From positions 1 through 64,000 of the forward strand of contig NZ_JAPNNL010000013.1 in NCBI RefSeq assembly GCF_027620315.1: 64,000 bases of DNA. The letters are read 5' to 3'. The notes beneath the pieces were generated by a model. That model was not told the DNA's origin. It saw only the letters and a list, made by a program, of their open reading frames with translations, and searched no databases. The position numbers and the translations under genes were made by a program. Below, piece by piece: positions 42,331 to 50,645 of this stretch (its first letter is position 1; each line of letters starts with the position of its first letter). This stretch comes from Nonomuraea corallina (GTDB lineage: Bacteria; Actinomycetota; Actinomycetes; Streptosporangiales; Streptosporangiaceae).

Positions 42331-42726
42331 TCAGGGGGTCTGCGACGGAGGGGGCGGCTGCTGCTGCGCGCCCCAGTCCCAGAGCGCTTGGAGGACCGGG
42401 CCGAGGCGCCGCCCCTGCGGCGTGAGCCGGTAGTGCACCCGGGGCGGCCAACCGGACCGGCGGCGGCGATCGAGCACCCCCGTTTCCGTCAGGTGCGCCA
42501 GCCGGTCGGACAGGACCTTGTCCGACAGTGCTGGCAGGGCCCGGCTGAGCTCGGTGAAGGTGTGGTCGCCTTTCAGGAACTCGCGGATCACCAGAGTCGT
42601 CCATCGGCCGTGCAGGACCGCGAGAGTGATCTCCACCGGGCAGGAGGAAGTGGGTTCGGCGGCATGTGCCCGCGGGTCGTCCGGCAGACCCGGCAGAACC
42701 GGGTGTCCAACCGTTTGGTGAGTCAC
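42331..42726 (-). CDS. HxlR-family winged helix regulator
   Basis: The 131-residue protein has the typical HxlR start CPVEITLAVLHGRWTTLVIREFL, with the conserved Cys and GRW. It continues with TFTELSRALPALSDKVLSDRL and the wing RVHYRLTPQGR. The C-terminus is Gln/Pro-rich. Members often sense electrophiles or oxidants through the conserved Cys. GTG at 42726 has AGGAGG 7 nt upstream; the open frame beyond it runs into the divergent gene's leader. It faces the NTF2-like gene across 61 bp and probably controls it. Confidence 0.92.
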   Translation of the reverse strand: MTHQTVGHPVLPGLPDDPRAHAAEPTSSCPVEITLAVLHGRWTTLVIREFLKGDHTFTELSRALPALSDKVLSDRLAHLTETGVLDRRRRSGWPPRVHYRLTPQGRRLGPVLQALWDWGAQQQPPPPSQTP

Positions 42727-42787
42727 GAAGGCGCCTCCTAGCGTTGCCACGTCCGGTTGATTGTCTCCGATGGAAGGACGGGTACCG

Positions 42788-43186
42788 ATGACACGGCAGC
42801 TCGCCGAACGTCCCGAGGACGTGGCCCCGGTGTTCGCCGAACGGTTCAACAGCGGCGATCCGGAGGCGGTGGCGGAGGTCTACGAGAGCGGGGCGGTGTT
42901 CGTCGCCGAGCCCGGCTCGCCGCTCACCGGGCAGGAGGCCCACGCCGCCAACGGCCGGTTCATGGAGCTCGGGGTGCCGATCACGGTTCACCCGCGGCAC
43001 GTCTACACCACGGGTGACCTGGCCCTGCTGATCGTCGATTGGGCCATCGACGGCACCGGCCGCGACGGCCGGCCGGTGCACCTGGAGGGCACCGCCACCG
43101 ACATCGCCCGGCGCGGGCAGGACGGGCGGTGGCGGTATGTCGTCGACAACCCTTTCGGCGTGCGCCGGGAAGGCCCACGGCCGTGA
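42788..43186 (+). CDS. NTF2/SnoaL-like fold protein
   Basis: The 132-residue product has the pattern of a DUF4440/SnoaL-like cone fold: an N-terminal helix (PEDVAPVFAERFNSGDPEAVAEVY), EPGSPLTGQEA, and late strands ALLIVDWAID and HLEGTATDIARR with RWRYVVDNPF. Small proteins of this fold include isomerases, dehydratases and stress proteins; no catalytic dyad can be asserted. ATG at 42788 has GGAAGGA about 9 nt upstream. It is divergent from the HxlR regulator, so it is a likely stress-responsive target. Confidence 0.8.
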   Translation: MTRQLAERPEDVAPVFAERFNSGDPEAVAEVYESGAVFVAEPGSPLTGQEAHAANGRFMELGVPITVHPRHVYTTGDLALLIVDWAIDGTGRDGRPVHLEGTATDIARRGQDGRWRYVVDNPFGVRREGPRP

Positions 43187-43234
43187 TCCGCCGGGTCTCC
43201 CGAGGAGAACGCCCTCTCCCCGGGCGACCCGCTC

Positions 43235-44080
43235 TCAGAGCCGGCAGGCGTAGATGTCGGTGACGAGGATGGCGCGGGCGCCGATGTCCCACAGCTTGTC
43301 CATGACCTGCTGGTGGCCCTGACGGCGGACCATCGCGCGGACGGCCACCCAGCCCTCGCGGTGCAGCGGCGAGACCGTCGGGCCCTCCATGCCGGGGGTG
43401 AGCGCGATGGCCTCGTCGATCCGTTCGGCGCGGATGTCGTAGTCCATCATCACGAAGTCGCGGGCGTGCACCACGCCCTGCAGACGGCGGATGATCTGCT
43501 GGACGCCCGGCGTGTCGGCGGCGTCGTGCCGCCGGATCAGCACGGCCTCGGAGCGCATGATCGGCTCGCCGAACACCTCCAGCCCGACGTTGCGCAGCGT
43601 GGTGCCGGTCTCGACCACGTCGGCCACGGCGTCGGCGACGCCCAGCCTGATGGCGGTCTCGACGGCGCCGTCGAGCTTGATCACGCGCGCGTCGACGCCC
43701 TGGTCGGACAGGTACTTGTCGAGCAGGCCGGTGTAGGAGGTGGCCACCCGCAGCCCCTGCAGGTCGTGCACGCTGGTCATGGCGCCCGTCCTGGCCGCCA
43801 GCCGGAACGTGGAGGCGCCGAAGCCGAGCGGCATGATCTCCTCGACGGGCGCGCCCGAGTCGATGAGCATGTCCCTGCCGGTGATGCCGAGGTCGAGCGT
43901 GCCCTCGCCGACGTAGACGGCGATGTCGCGCGGGCGCAGGAAGAACAGCTCGCAGCCGTTGGCCTCGTCGACGATGAACAGCTCTTTGCTGTCTCTGCGG
44001 GGCCGGTATCCGGCCTCCTTGAGCATGGTCTGGGCGGCCTCGCTGAGAGCGCCCTTGTTGGGTACGGCCAGACGTAGCAT
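43235..44080 (-). CDS. hisG: ATP phosphoribosyltransferase, long form
   Basis: The 281-residue protein is the long, allosteric form of HisG. It begins LRLAVPNKGALSEAA and has LGITGRDML, the PRPP loop region DAVADVVETGTTLRNVGLEV and a C-terminal regulatory domain from about residue 210 (GPTVSPLHREGWVAVRAMV). It catalyses the first step of histidine synthesis, ATP plus PRPP to phosphoribosyl-ATP, and is normally inhibited by histidine. The gene follows hisE by 64 bp on the same strand, the usual actinobacterial pairing. The rest of the his genes are elsewhere. Confidence 0.97.
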   Translation of the reverse strand: MLRLAVPNKGALSEAAQTMLKEAGYRPRRDSKELFIVDEANGCELFFLRPRDIAVYVGEGTLDLGITGRDMLIDSGAPVEEIMPLGFGASTFRLAARTGAMTSVHDLQGLRVATSYTGLLDKYLSDQGVDARVIKLDGAVETAIRLGVADAVADVVETGTTLRNVGLEVFGEPIMRSEAVLIRRHDAADTPGVQQIIRRLQGVVHARDFVMMDYDIRAERIDEAIALTPGMEGPTVSPLHREGWVAVRAMVRRQGHQQVMDKLWDIGARAILVTDIYACRL

Positions 44081-44144
44081 GTCGGTGGTTCCTCAGATGT
44101 GTCGCGGAAGTTTGCGGGACGGGCGGAAACGGGCGCGGAGCGCC

Positions 44145-44408
44145 CTAGAGATGCTTGTACACCTCGTCGAGCCCGATCCCCTTCGCGATCATCAGCACCT
44201 GCACGTGGTAGAGGAGCTGCGAGATCTCTTCGGCGGCCCGGTCGTTGGACTCGTGCTCGGCGGCCATCCAGCTCTCGGCGGCCTCCTCGACGACCTTCTT
44301 GCCGATGGCATGGACGCCGGCGTCGAGCGCGGCCACGGTACCCGACCCCGCGGGCCGGGTCTGCGCCTTCTCTGACAGCTCGGCGAACAGCTCTTCGAAG
44401 GTCTTCAT
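44145..44408 (-). CDS. hisE: Phosphoribosyl-ATP pyrophosphohydrolase
   Basis: The 87-residue all-alpha MazG-like protein starts [15 protein letters not shown] and has the metal-binding helix [15 protein letters not shown] and [18 protein letters not shown]. It removes pyrophosphate from phosphoribosyl-ATP, the second step of histidine synthesis. It is encoded apart from hisI, as in other actinobacteria. ATG at 44408 has GAGAGAG 4 nt upstream. TAGGCT about 35 bp further upstream could be a -10. hisG follows directly. Confidence 0.95.
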   Translation of the reverse strand: MKTFEELFAELSEKAQTRPAGSGTVAALDAGVHAIGKKVVEEAAESWMAAEHESNDRAAEEISQLLYHVQVLMIAKGIGLDEVYKHL

Positions 44409-44549
44409 GATCTCTCTCGTCGTTCGGCAGGAGTGCTCTACAAGCCTAGTCTGCGCCGGGCACCGGACTCACCGAGGACCGCCGTGTTCCCCGGGCGCGT
44501 CGCCCTCCTTCCCTCCCGGGTGCGGGCCGCTGATGCGGGCCGCTGGTGC

Positions 44550-44582
44550 GGGCGCGACGCGCCACTGTTCTGCGTCGCGCCC
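44550..44582. terminator. Hairpin terminator of the SDR gene
   Basis: GGGCGCGACGC and GCGTCGCGCCC form a perfect 11-bp stem with an 11-nt loop, 28 bp past the stop of the minus-strand SDR gene at 44610. A short direct repeat GCGGGCCGCTG lies beside it (about 44523-44545). Confidence 0.75.
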
Positions 44583-44609
44583 TGTCCGCGGGCACCCCTC
44601 AGCCGGCCG

Positions 44610-45377
44610 TCACCAGGGAACCGGGCCCTCCACGCTGAAGAACCCAGCGGTCGGCCCGGCGGAACCGAGGGTGGCCAGCCGCACCACGATCGTGGCGCCC
44701 TGCGCGGGGGTGAGGAGCCCGCGGTGGTCGTTGATGTCCGTGGCGACGTAGCCGGGAGCGGCGGCATTGACCAGGATGCCGTCCTTGCGCAGTTCGTTGG
44801 CGTACTGCACGGTCAGGGCGTTCAGGGCCGTCTTGGAGGGCGCGTACGCGGCTGACTGCGGCAGCGCCGTCAGCGGGCCTTGCGGGTCGCTGGTGACGGC
44901 CAGCGACGCGACCCCGCTGCTGAGGTTGACGATGCGGGGCTCCGGCGACCGTCTCAGCAACGGGAGCATGGCGTTGGTCACCGCGATCACGCCGAAGACG
45001 TTCGTCTCGAACACCGCCCGGACCATGTCCAGGTCGACGCCGCTGGGGATCTGATCGACGGCGTCCTCGGGCGCGACCCGGCCCGAACCGGTGATGGCGG
45101 CATTGTTGACCAGCACGTCAAGGTGGCCGAAGCGCTCCCCGATCCAACGCGCGGCGTCCTCGGCGGTGGCCGGGTCGGTGACGTCCAGGGTGACCGCGTG
45201 CGCGTCGCCGCCCCCCGCGCGCACCGCCGCCGCGGCCTCCTCTCCGAGCGCCGGGTCCCTGGCGGCCATCAGGACCGTCATGCCCAGCTCGGCCAGGCGC
45301 TCCGCGGTCGCCCGCCCGATCCCCTTGTTGGCCCCGGTGATCAGCGCGACCCTCTGGCGCGCGGTGTGTTCGTCCAT
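44610..45377 (-). CDS. Short-chain dehydrogenase/reductase under ECF41 control
   Basis: The 255-residue classical SDR has the cofactor loop TGANKGIGRATAERL, the NNAA element (DVLVNNAAITG), a catalytic Ser in IVNLSSGVAS, and YAPSKTALNAL with the Tyr/Lys pair. Oxidoreductase activity with NAD(P) is expected; the substrate is unknown. ATG at 45377 has CAGGAG 8 nt upstream. A promoter with the ECF41 hexamers stands about 40 bp before it, back-to-back with the one driving the epimerase-sigma operon, so the gene belongs to the same regulon. Confidence 0.9.
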   Translation of the reverse strand: MDEHTARQRVALITGANKGIGRATAERLAELGMTVLMAARDPALGEEAAAAVRAGGGDAHAVTLDVTDPATAEDAARWIGERFGHLDVLVNNAAITGSGRVAPEDAVDQIPSGVDLDMVRAVFETNVFGVIAVTNAMLPLLRRSPEPRIVNLSSGVASLAVTSDPQGPLTALPQSAAYAPSKTALNALTVQYANELRKDGILVNAAAPGYVATDINDHRGLLTPAQGATIVVRLATLGSAGPTAGFFSVEGPVPW

Positions 45378-45417
45378 GATCAAGGCTCCTGTCTCAGTGG
45401 CGCTGTGTCCCCCCCGG

Positions 45418-45445
45418 GACGAGACAGGCCGGCCGTCCTGTGACA
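45418..45445 (-). promoter_or_regulatory. Predicted ECF41 promoter for the SDR gene
   Basis: On the minus strand TGTCACA (45445-45439), then 17 bp, then CGTC (45421-45418). This is the arrangement described for ECF41 sigma factors, and it points to the gene starting at 45377. Confidence 0.7.
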
Positions 45446-45468
45446 TGGCCGTCGTCGCCCCGTACGCA

Positions 45469-45496
45469 TGTCACAGAACACCTGGGCCGTCTCGTC
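45469..45496 (+). promoter_or_regulatory. Predicted ECF41 promoter for the epimerase-sigma operon
   Basis: TGTCACA (45469-45475), then 17 bp, then CGTC (45493-45496). It is identical in spacing to the divergent site and lies 45 bp before the ATG at 45541, so the sigma factor is probably autoregulated. Confidence 0.75.
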
Positions 45497-45540
45497 CCGG
45501 GAACGTGGAACTGGTCACTGATGTCGGGAAGGTGATGGTC

Positions 45541-46452
45541 ATGCGGGTGTTCGTGGCGGGTGGCGCCGGGGTGCTGGGACGGCGGCTGGTAGCGCGGCTG
45601 GTGGCGCGGGGCCATCAGGTGACGGCGACGACGACGAGCCCGGGCAAAGTGGGCGTCCTGGAGAGCCTGGGCTCCGAGGCGGTCGTGATGGACGGGCTGG
45701 ACGCGGAGGCGGTCGGCGAGGCGGTGGCCCGGGCCCGCCCGGACGCGATCGTGCACCAGATGACGGCCATCAGCGGCAAGCCGGACATCAGGCATTTCGA
45801 CCGTTGGTTCGCCACCACCAACCGGCTGCGCACCGAGGGGACGGACCATCTGCTTGCCGCCGCCGAGGCGACCGGCGTCCCCCACGTCGCGGCCCAGAGT
45901 TACGCCTCGTGGAACGGCATCCGCGAGGGCGGATGGGTCAAGACCGAGGAGGACCCGCTGGACCCGACCAGCACCGGCCAGGGCGCCGAGGCGATCCGCC
46001 ACCTGGAGCGGGCTGTCGTCGCGGCCGGGGGCGCGGTGCTGCGCTACGGCGCCTTCTACGGGCCGGGCGCCACCGACGCCCAGGTCGAACTGGTGCGCAA
46101 ACGGCAGTATCCCGTCATCGGTGACGGCCGCGGCCACAGCTCGTGGGTGCACCTCGACGACGCGGCCGAGGCCACCGTCCTGGCCGTGGAGCAGCGGGCG
46201 CGGGGCGTGTTCAACATCGTCGACGACGAACCGGCCCCGGCGCGCGAGTGGCTGCCTCACCTGGCCGCGTGCGCGGGCGCCAAGCCGCCGATGCGGATCC
46301 CGGTCTGGCTGGCCAGGCCACTGGCCGGGAGGACCGCAGTGGCGATGATGACGGAAGGCCGCGGCTTCTCCAACGCCAAGGCCAAGCGGGAACTCGGCTG
46401 GCAGCCGCGCCACCCGTCCTGGCGTCAGGGGTTCGAGGAGGAGCTGAGGTGA
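45541..46452 (+). CDS. NAD-dependent epimerase/dehydratase, ECF41 partner (COE-type)
   Basis: The 303-residue extended-SDR protein begins MRVFVAGGAGVLGRRLVARL and has GHSSWVHLDDAAEATVLAV. The YxxxK pair is not evident; SYASWNG occupies the expected area. ECF41 sigma genes are typically linked to a carboxymuconolactone decarboxylase, oxidoreductase or epimerase, and this is the epimerase variant. ATG at 45541 has GGGAAGG 8 nt upstream; GTG/ATG codons at 45532 and 45535 fall inside that site. Its stop overlaps the sigma gene start (GTGA). Confidence 0.88.
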   Translation: MRVFVAGGAGVLGRRLVARLVARGHQVTATTTSPGKVGVLESLGSEAVVMDGLDAEAVGEAVARARPDAIVHQMTAISGKPDIRHFDRWFATTNRLRTEGTDHLLAAAEATGVPHVAAQSYASWNGIREGGWVKTEEDPLDPTSTGQGAEAIRHLERAVVAAGGAVLRYGAFYGPGATDAQVELVRKRQYPVIGDGRGHSSWVHLDDAAEATVLAVEQRARGVFNIVDDEPAPAREWLPHLAACAGAKPPMRIPVWLARPLAGRTAVAMMTEGRGFSNAKAKRELGWQPRHPSWRQGFEEELR

Positions 46453-47384
46453 GCAGGACGGAGGAGTTCCAGGAGTTGCGGCCGCTGCTGTTCTCGATCG
46501 CCTACCGCATCCTGGGCAGCGCGAGCGAGGCCGAGGACGCGGTCCAGGAGGCCTGGCTGCGTTACGACGCCTATCCGGGACGGCCCGCGTCGGCCAAGGC
46601 GTTCCTGTCGGCCACGGTGTCCAGGATCGCGATCGACGTGCTGCGCTCGGCCCGGGTCCGGCGCGAGGAGTACACGGGGCGGTGGTTCCCCGAACCTCTG
46701 CTCGCCGACCCGTACGAGGACCCGGAGCGGTCGGCGGAGCTGGCCGACTCGGTGTCGACGGCGGCGCTGCTGCTGCTGGAGCGGCTCAGCCCGCTGGAGC
46801 GCGCGGTCTTCGTGCTGCGGGAGGTGTTCGGGTTCGGCTTCGGCGAGGTCGCCGCGGCGGTGGGGCGTTCGGAGGCGGCCTGCCGTCAGCTCGCCGTGCG
46901 TGCGCGCCGCCACATGGCCGAGGGACAGGTCCGGTTCACGGCCGACCGCCGGGAGCGGGAGGAGCTGGCGGGACGGTTCTTCCACGCCTTCCGTGAGGGG
47001 GACGTCGACGGGCTGCGCGAGCTGCTCGCCGCCGACGTGGCGATGGTCGGCGACAGCGGCGGCCGGGCCCCGCTGTGGGGCCGGGGCGTCTTCGGCGCCG
47101 CCGAGGTGGCCCGTACCCTGGCCGCCATCGGCGGGCCGTTCGCCCGCATCGGCGGCGTGGTGGAGCCGCGCGAGATCAACGGCCAGCCGGGCGCGATCTT
47201 CCGCGACCGTGACCGCAAGATCGTCAACACCTTGACGTTCGACATCCTCGACGGGCGGATCCAGACGATCCGCGCCGTGATCAACCCCGACAAACTACGC
47301 CACCTGGGCCCGGTGGCGGACGCCTGGGCCGTCATCCGCGAGGCCACCCGAACCCGCCACCCCACCCCTCCCGCCGTGCCCTGA
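46449..47384 (+). CDS. ECF41-group RNA polymerase sigma factor (SigJ-like)
   Basis: The 311-residue protein has sigma region 2 (LLFSIAYRILGSASEAEDAVQEAWLRY), a linker with the group signature WFPEPLL, and region 4 (LSPLERAVFVLREVFGFGFGEVAAAVGRSEAACRQL), quoted by landmarks. A C-terminal SnoaL/NTF2-like domain of about 120 residues ends in the ECF41 motif NPDKLRHL. In this group the C-terminal domain, not an anti-sigma factor, modulates activity. No anti-sigma gene is present here, consistent with that. GTG at 46449 overlaps the epimerase stop; GAGGAGGAG precedes it. Confidence 0.93.
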   Translation: MSRTEEFQELRPLLFSIAYRILGSASEAEDAVQEAWLRYDAYPGRPASAKAFLSATVSRIAIDVLRSARVRREEYTGRWFPEPLLADPYEDPERSAELADSVSTAALLLLERLSPLERAVFVLREVFGFGFGEVAAAVGRSEAACRQLAVRARRHMAEGQVRFTADRREREELAGRFFHAFREGDVDGLRELLAADVAMVGDSGGRAPLWGRGVFGAAEVARTLAAIGGPFARIGGVVEPREINGQPGAIFRDRDRKIVNTLTFDILDGRIQTIRAVINPDKLRHLGPVADAWAVIREATRTRHPTPPAVP

Positions 47385-47528
47385 ACCCGCGCCAGGCACC
47401 GCGCGAGCCCTCAGCGGGTGGCTCGGTGGGGCGGGTGCGGAAAAGAAACAGGCGGGACCCGCCGGGTGGCTCGGTGAGGCGGGAGGTGGATGACGGGGGT
47501 CGGCACCGGCTGGTGGCTACATACGCGA

Positions 47529-47566
47529 GCACCCCCGCGCCGCTCGTCAGAACGGCACGGGGGTGC
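47529..47566. terminator. Hairpin terminator of the DEAD-box gene
   Basis: GCACCCCCG-c-GCCG pairs with CGGC-a-CGGGGGTGC around a 10-nt loop. A second stem, CCCGCCTG (47586-47593) with CAGGCGGG (47617-47624), lies closer to the stop at 47637. The 252-bp gap also contains a near-perfect direct repeat GGGTGGCTCGGTG (47414 and 47463 areas) and no gene. Confidence 0.7.
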
Positions 47567-47636
47567 CCGGTGATGGCCTGTCAGGCCCGCCTGTCACGCG
47601 GATCGCACCGTACGCGCAGGCGGGATCGACCTCGGG

Positions 47637-49547
47637 TCAGCGGTCGAAGCGGCGGCCGGAGCCGCCACGGCGGAAGCCGCCGCCCCTGGCGCCGCGGTCG
47701 TCGGAGCGGAAGCCGCCCGGGCGGTAGCCGTCGCGGGGACGGTCGTCGGGACGGCTGACGGACCGGTCGCGGTCGCCCCCGGCGGGACGGCCACGGTCGG
47801 CGGAGTAGCGGTTGGCCCGGTCGTCGGAGCGGAACCCGCCGGCGCGCGTGCCGCGGTCGTCACGGTAGCCACCCCGGTCGAGGTTGGGCCGGTCGTCGCG
47901 GTAGCCGCCGCGCGGGCGGTCACCGTCGCGGAACGGGCGGTCGTCGGAACGGTAACCGCGCTGCTCAGAGCGGAACCCGTTGTCGCGGCGGTCCTCGCCG
48001 AAGGTGCGAGGCTCCCGGTCGCCGCCGTGGCGGCGGTCGTCGCGGAACGGCCGGTCGCCGCCCTCGTACCGACGCCTGCCCGAGAACCCGTCCTCGTGGC
48101 GGCGCGGACCGGAGAAGCCCTCCTCGCGGCGCGGGCCCGAGAAACCGTCCTCGCGGCGCGGGCCCGAGAAGCCCTCCTCGCGGCGCGGGCCCGAGAAGCC
48201 CTCGTCGTGACGCCTGGGGCGGCGCTCGCCGTCGTAGTCGCGGCGCGGGCGGCGGGTGCGGGCGCCGTGGTTGTCACGGCCGTCGCGGCGCGGGCGCAGG
48301 GGCTTGCGCACGTCCGGCTCCCAGACGGGGATCGACTCGCCGCTCGGCGTGCGGGCGCCGGTGACCTCGGCCACCCGCGGGTGACCCGGGGTCGCCTTGA
48401 GGCGGAACGGGTGGATGCCGGCCCGCCGGGTCAGCGACTCGGTGGAGCGGCGCTCGTTCGGCAGGACCAGCGTGACGACGGTGCCCTTCTCGCCGGCGCG
48501 GGCGGTGCGGCCGCCCCGGTGCAGGTAGCTCTTGCTGTCCTGGGGCGGGTCGACGTGCAGCACCAGGCTGATGTTGTCGACGTGGATGCCGCGGGCGGCG
48601 ACGTCGGTGCAGACGAGCACGTTGACGGAGCCTTCGCGGAACTCGGCCAGGATGCGGGTGCGCTGGTTCTGGCGCTTGCCGCCGTGCAGGCCGCCCGCCT
48701 TGACGCCGACCCTGGCCAGCTGCTTGCAGAGGCGGTCGACGCCGTGCTGGGTGCGCACGAAGATGATCGTGCGGCCCTCGCGGTTGGCGATCTCGGCGGT
48801 GATGTCGAACTTGTCGTCCCGGGTCACCTGCAGCACGTGGTGCTCCATGGTGTCGACGGGCGAGGTGGCGGGGGCGACGGAGTGGCTGACCGGGTCCTTG
48901 AGGAAGCGCTGGACGAGCTTGTCCACGTCGCCGTCGAGGGTGGCCGAGAACAGCAGGCGCTGCCCGCCGGGCGGGGTCTGCGCGAGCAGTTCGGTCACGA
49001 CCGGGAAGAACCCGAGGTCGCACATATGGTCGGCCTCGTCCAGGACGCTGACCTCGATGTCCTCCAGCGAGCACTCGCCCTGGCGGATCAGGTCGCCGAG
49101 CCGGCCGGGGGTGGCGATGACGATGTCGACGCCGCGGCGCAGCGCCTCGATCTGCTTGCCCATGGACATGCCGCCGACGACGACCTTCATGCGCAGGCCG
49201 AGGCCGCGGCCGAGGGGTTCGAGGGCGTCGTGCACCTGGAGGGCGAGCTCACGGGTGGGGACGAGGACCATCGCGCGGGGGCGGCCGGGGGCCGGCCTGA
49301 CGCCGGCGATGCGGGCCATCATGGGGAGCCCGAAGGCGAGGGTCTTGCCCGAGCCGGTCTGGCCGCGGCCGAGCACGTCGGCGCCGGCGAGCACGTCCGG
49401 GATGGCCGCGCTCTGGATGGGGAACGGGGAGTCGATGCCCTGCCTGGCCAGACCGTTCACGAGCGGCTTGGGCAGACCGAGCAACTCGAACTCGGAGGGC
49501 CCCTGCTCGGGGGTCGTCTCGGGCAGGACAGCGTCAAGCATGGTCAC
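47637..49547 (-). CDS. DEAD-box RNA helicase with repetitive Arg/Gly-rich tail
   Basis: The 636-residue protein has a Q-motif (FELLGLPKPLVNGLARQGIDSPFPIQ region), GQTGSGKT, PTRELA, TPGRLGD, VLDEADHM, LFSATL, ARGIHVDN and HRGGRTARAG. These are all helicase motifs, with Gly and Ala replacing the usual Ile and Gly in the last. From about residue 415 the protein is an unstructured tail rich in Arg, Asp, Gly and Ser, with tandem GFSGPRREE units and RSDDR/YRDDR motifs. Such helicases remodel RNA in cold shock and ribosome assembly, and the tail should bind RNA. GTG at 49547 has AAAGG 10 nt upstream; ATG at 49541 is an alternative. Confidence 0.92.
   Translation of the reverse strand: MTMLDAVLPETTPEQGPSEFELLGLPKPLVNGLARQGIDSPFPIQSAAIPDVLAGADVLGRGQTGSGKTLAFGLPMMARIAGVRPAPGRPRAMVLVPTRELALQVHDALEPLGRGLGLRMKVVVGGMSMGKQIEALRRGVDIVIATPGRLGDLIRQGECSLEDIEVSVLDEADHMCDLGFFPVVTELLAQTPPGGQRLLFSATLDGDVDKLVQRFLKDPVSHSVAPATSPVDTMEHHVLQVTRDDKFDITAEIANREGRTIIFVRTQHGVDRLCKQLARVGVKAGGLHGGKRQNQRTRILAEFREGSVNVLVCTDVAARGIHVDNISLVLHVDPPQDSKSYLHRGGRTARAGEKGTVVTLVLPNERRSTESLTRRAGIHPFRLKATPGHPRVAEVTGARTPSGESIPVWEPDVRKPLRPRRDGRDNHGARTRRPRRDYDGERRPRRHDEGFSGPRREEGFSGPRREDGFSGPRREEGFSGPRRHEDGFSGRRRYEGGDRPFRDDRRHGGDREPRTFGEDRRDNGFRSEQRGYRSDDRPFRDGDRPRGGYRDDRPNLDRGGYRDDRGTRAGGFRSDDRANRYSADRGRPAGGDRDRSVSRPDDRPRDGYRPGGFRSDDRGARGGGFRRGGSGRRFDR
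48080..48213. repeat. 27-bp tandem repeats in the helicase tail
   Basis: About five in-frame units encode GFSGPRREE or close variants (EEGFSGPRR, EDGFSGPRR, EDGFSGRRR). The DNA copies are nearly identical over three central units, so copy number probably varies between strains. Confidence 0.85.
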
Positions 49548-49846
49548 GAAATTCGTGCCTTTCAGTCGAAGTGGCACGTCACTTCTGCGAAAGGACGAGC
49601 CAGGACGTACGGCGACCTTGCCGTACACATTGCAGTGCGCCCGCCATCGGGGCGGAGCTTGGGGGAAGGCGCACCTGAGGGCGCCGGCCGCAGGCGGCGC
49701 GGGACGCGCGATGAGGCGTCAGGTGTCCTTGTGTGCCAACAAGGGAGAGATCGCGATGTATTCCCGAGGGAGGACTCCGGACTTTCCGACATCCTCCGGC
49801 ACGCTGAATCGGCCGGCGCCGGGGCGCCAGCCTCCAGCCGAAAATA
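49548..49846 (-). promoter_or_regulatory. 299-bp leader of the DEAD-box gene and end of the suf operon
   Basis: Near the helicase start, GTACGGC-gacctt-GCCGTAC (49607-49626, 7-bp stem) gives a leader hairpin about 60 nt before the GTG. At the other end, a G/C-rich inverted repeat around 49812-49828 (GGCGCC-gg-GGCGCC) just past the sufT stop could terminate the suf transcript. I see no gene between them. Confidence 0.4.
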
Positions 49847-50206
49847 TCAGACGTTGAAGCCTAGCATACGAAGTTGCTCACGACCCTCATCGGTGATCTT
49901 GTCAGGGCCCCACGGCGGCAGCCAGACCCAGTTGATCTTCACGTCGGAGACCATGCCGTCGAGCGCGGAGTGCGCCTGGTCCTCGATGACGTCGGTCAGC
50001 GGGCAGGCCGCGCTGGTCAGGGTCATGTCGATGGTGGCGACGGGCTTGCCGTCCTCGCTCGGGTCCAGGTTGAGGCCGTAGATCAGGCCGAGGTCGACGA
50101 CGTTGATGCCCAGCTCGGGGTCGACGACGTCCTTGAGCGCCTCCATGACCTCCTCGACGGTCGCGTCACCGTCGAAGCCGGTCGGGGTCTCGACAGGCTT
50201 GCTCAT
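49847..50206 (-). CDS. sufT: Metal-sulfur cluster assembly factor, SufT/DUF59
   Basis: The 119-residue product is a DUF59 (MIP18-like) domain: ALKDVVDPELGINVVDLGLIYGL, MTLTSAACPLTDVIEDQ with the conserved Cys, and WVWLPPWGPDKITDEGR. SufT-type proteins help Fe-S cluster maturation or delivery. It is the last gene of the suf operon. Its ATG at 50206 overlaps the sufU stop (ATGA), and GGAG stands 9 nt upstream within sufU. Confidence 0.92.
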   Translation of the reverse strand: MSKPVETPTGFDGDATVEEVMEALKDVVDPELGINVVDLGLIYGLNLDPSEDGKPVATIDMTLTSAACPLTDVIEDQAHSALDGMVSDVKINWVWLPPWGPDKITDEGREQLRMLGFNV

Positions 50207-50643
50207 CGCGCAGCACTCCTCACCACAGCGTCCTTGTAGGCCATCCACGACAGCAGCGCGCACTTGACGCGCGCCGGGAACTTGGCCACCCCGGCGAACG
50301 CCACCGCGTCGCCGAGCACGTCCTCGTCGGGTTCGACCTGTCCCCTGCCCTGCATGAGGCGGGTGAACTCGTCGACCACGGACAGGGTCTCCTCCACGGT
50401 CGAGCCGGTCGTCAGCTCGTGCAGCACCGACGCCGCGGCCTGGCTGATGGAACAGCCCTGCCCGTCGTACGAGACGTCCTCGATCTTGCCGGCGTCGCCG
50501 ACCCTGACCCGCAGCGTGATCTCGTCGCCGCACGTCGGGTTCACGTGGTGAACCTCGGCGTCGTACGGCTCGCGCAGCCCCCGCCCCTGCGGGTGCTTGT
50601 AGTGCTCCAGGATCAGCTCCTGGTACATCGACTCGCCGATCAT
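50203..50643 (-). CDS. sufU: Fe-S assembly sulfur acceptor/scaffold SufU
   Basis: The 146-residue protein has the three conserved cysteines of zinc-binding SufU: NPTCGDEITL, GQGCSISQAA and RVKCALLSW, plus the partner Asp in CGDE. It has the SufU-specific insertion (EETLSVVDEFTRLMQGRG) between the second and third Cys. In Gram-positive systems SufU accepts persulfide sulfur from SufS and hands it to SufBCD. It lies 2 bp after sufS and overlaps sufT by 4 bp. Confidence 0.95.
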   Translation of the reverse strand: MIGESMYQELILEHYKHPQGRGLREPYDAEVHHVNPTCGDEITLRVRVGDAGKIEDVSYDGQGCSISQAAASVLHELTTGSTVEETLSVVDEFTRLMQGRGQVEPDEDVLGDAVAFAGVAKFPARVKCALLSWMAYKDAVVRSAAR

Positions 50644-50645
50644 GG

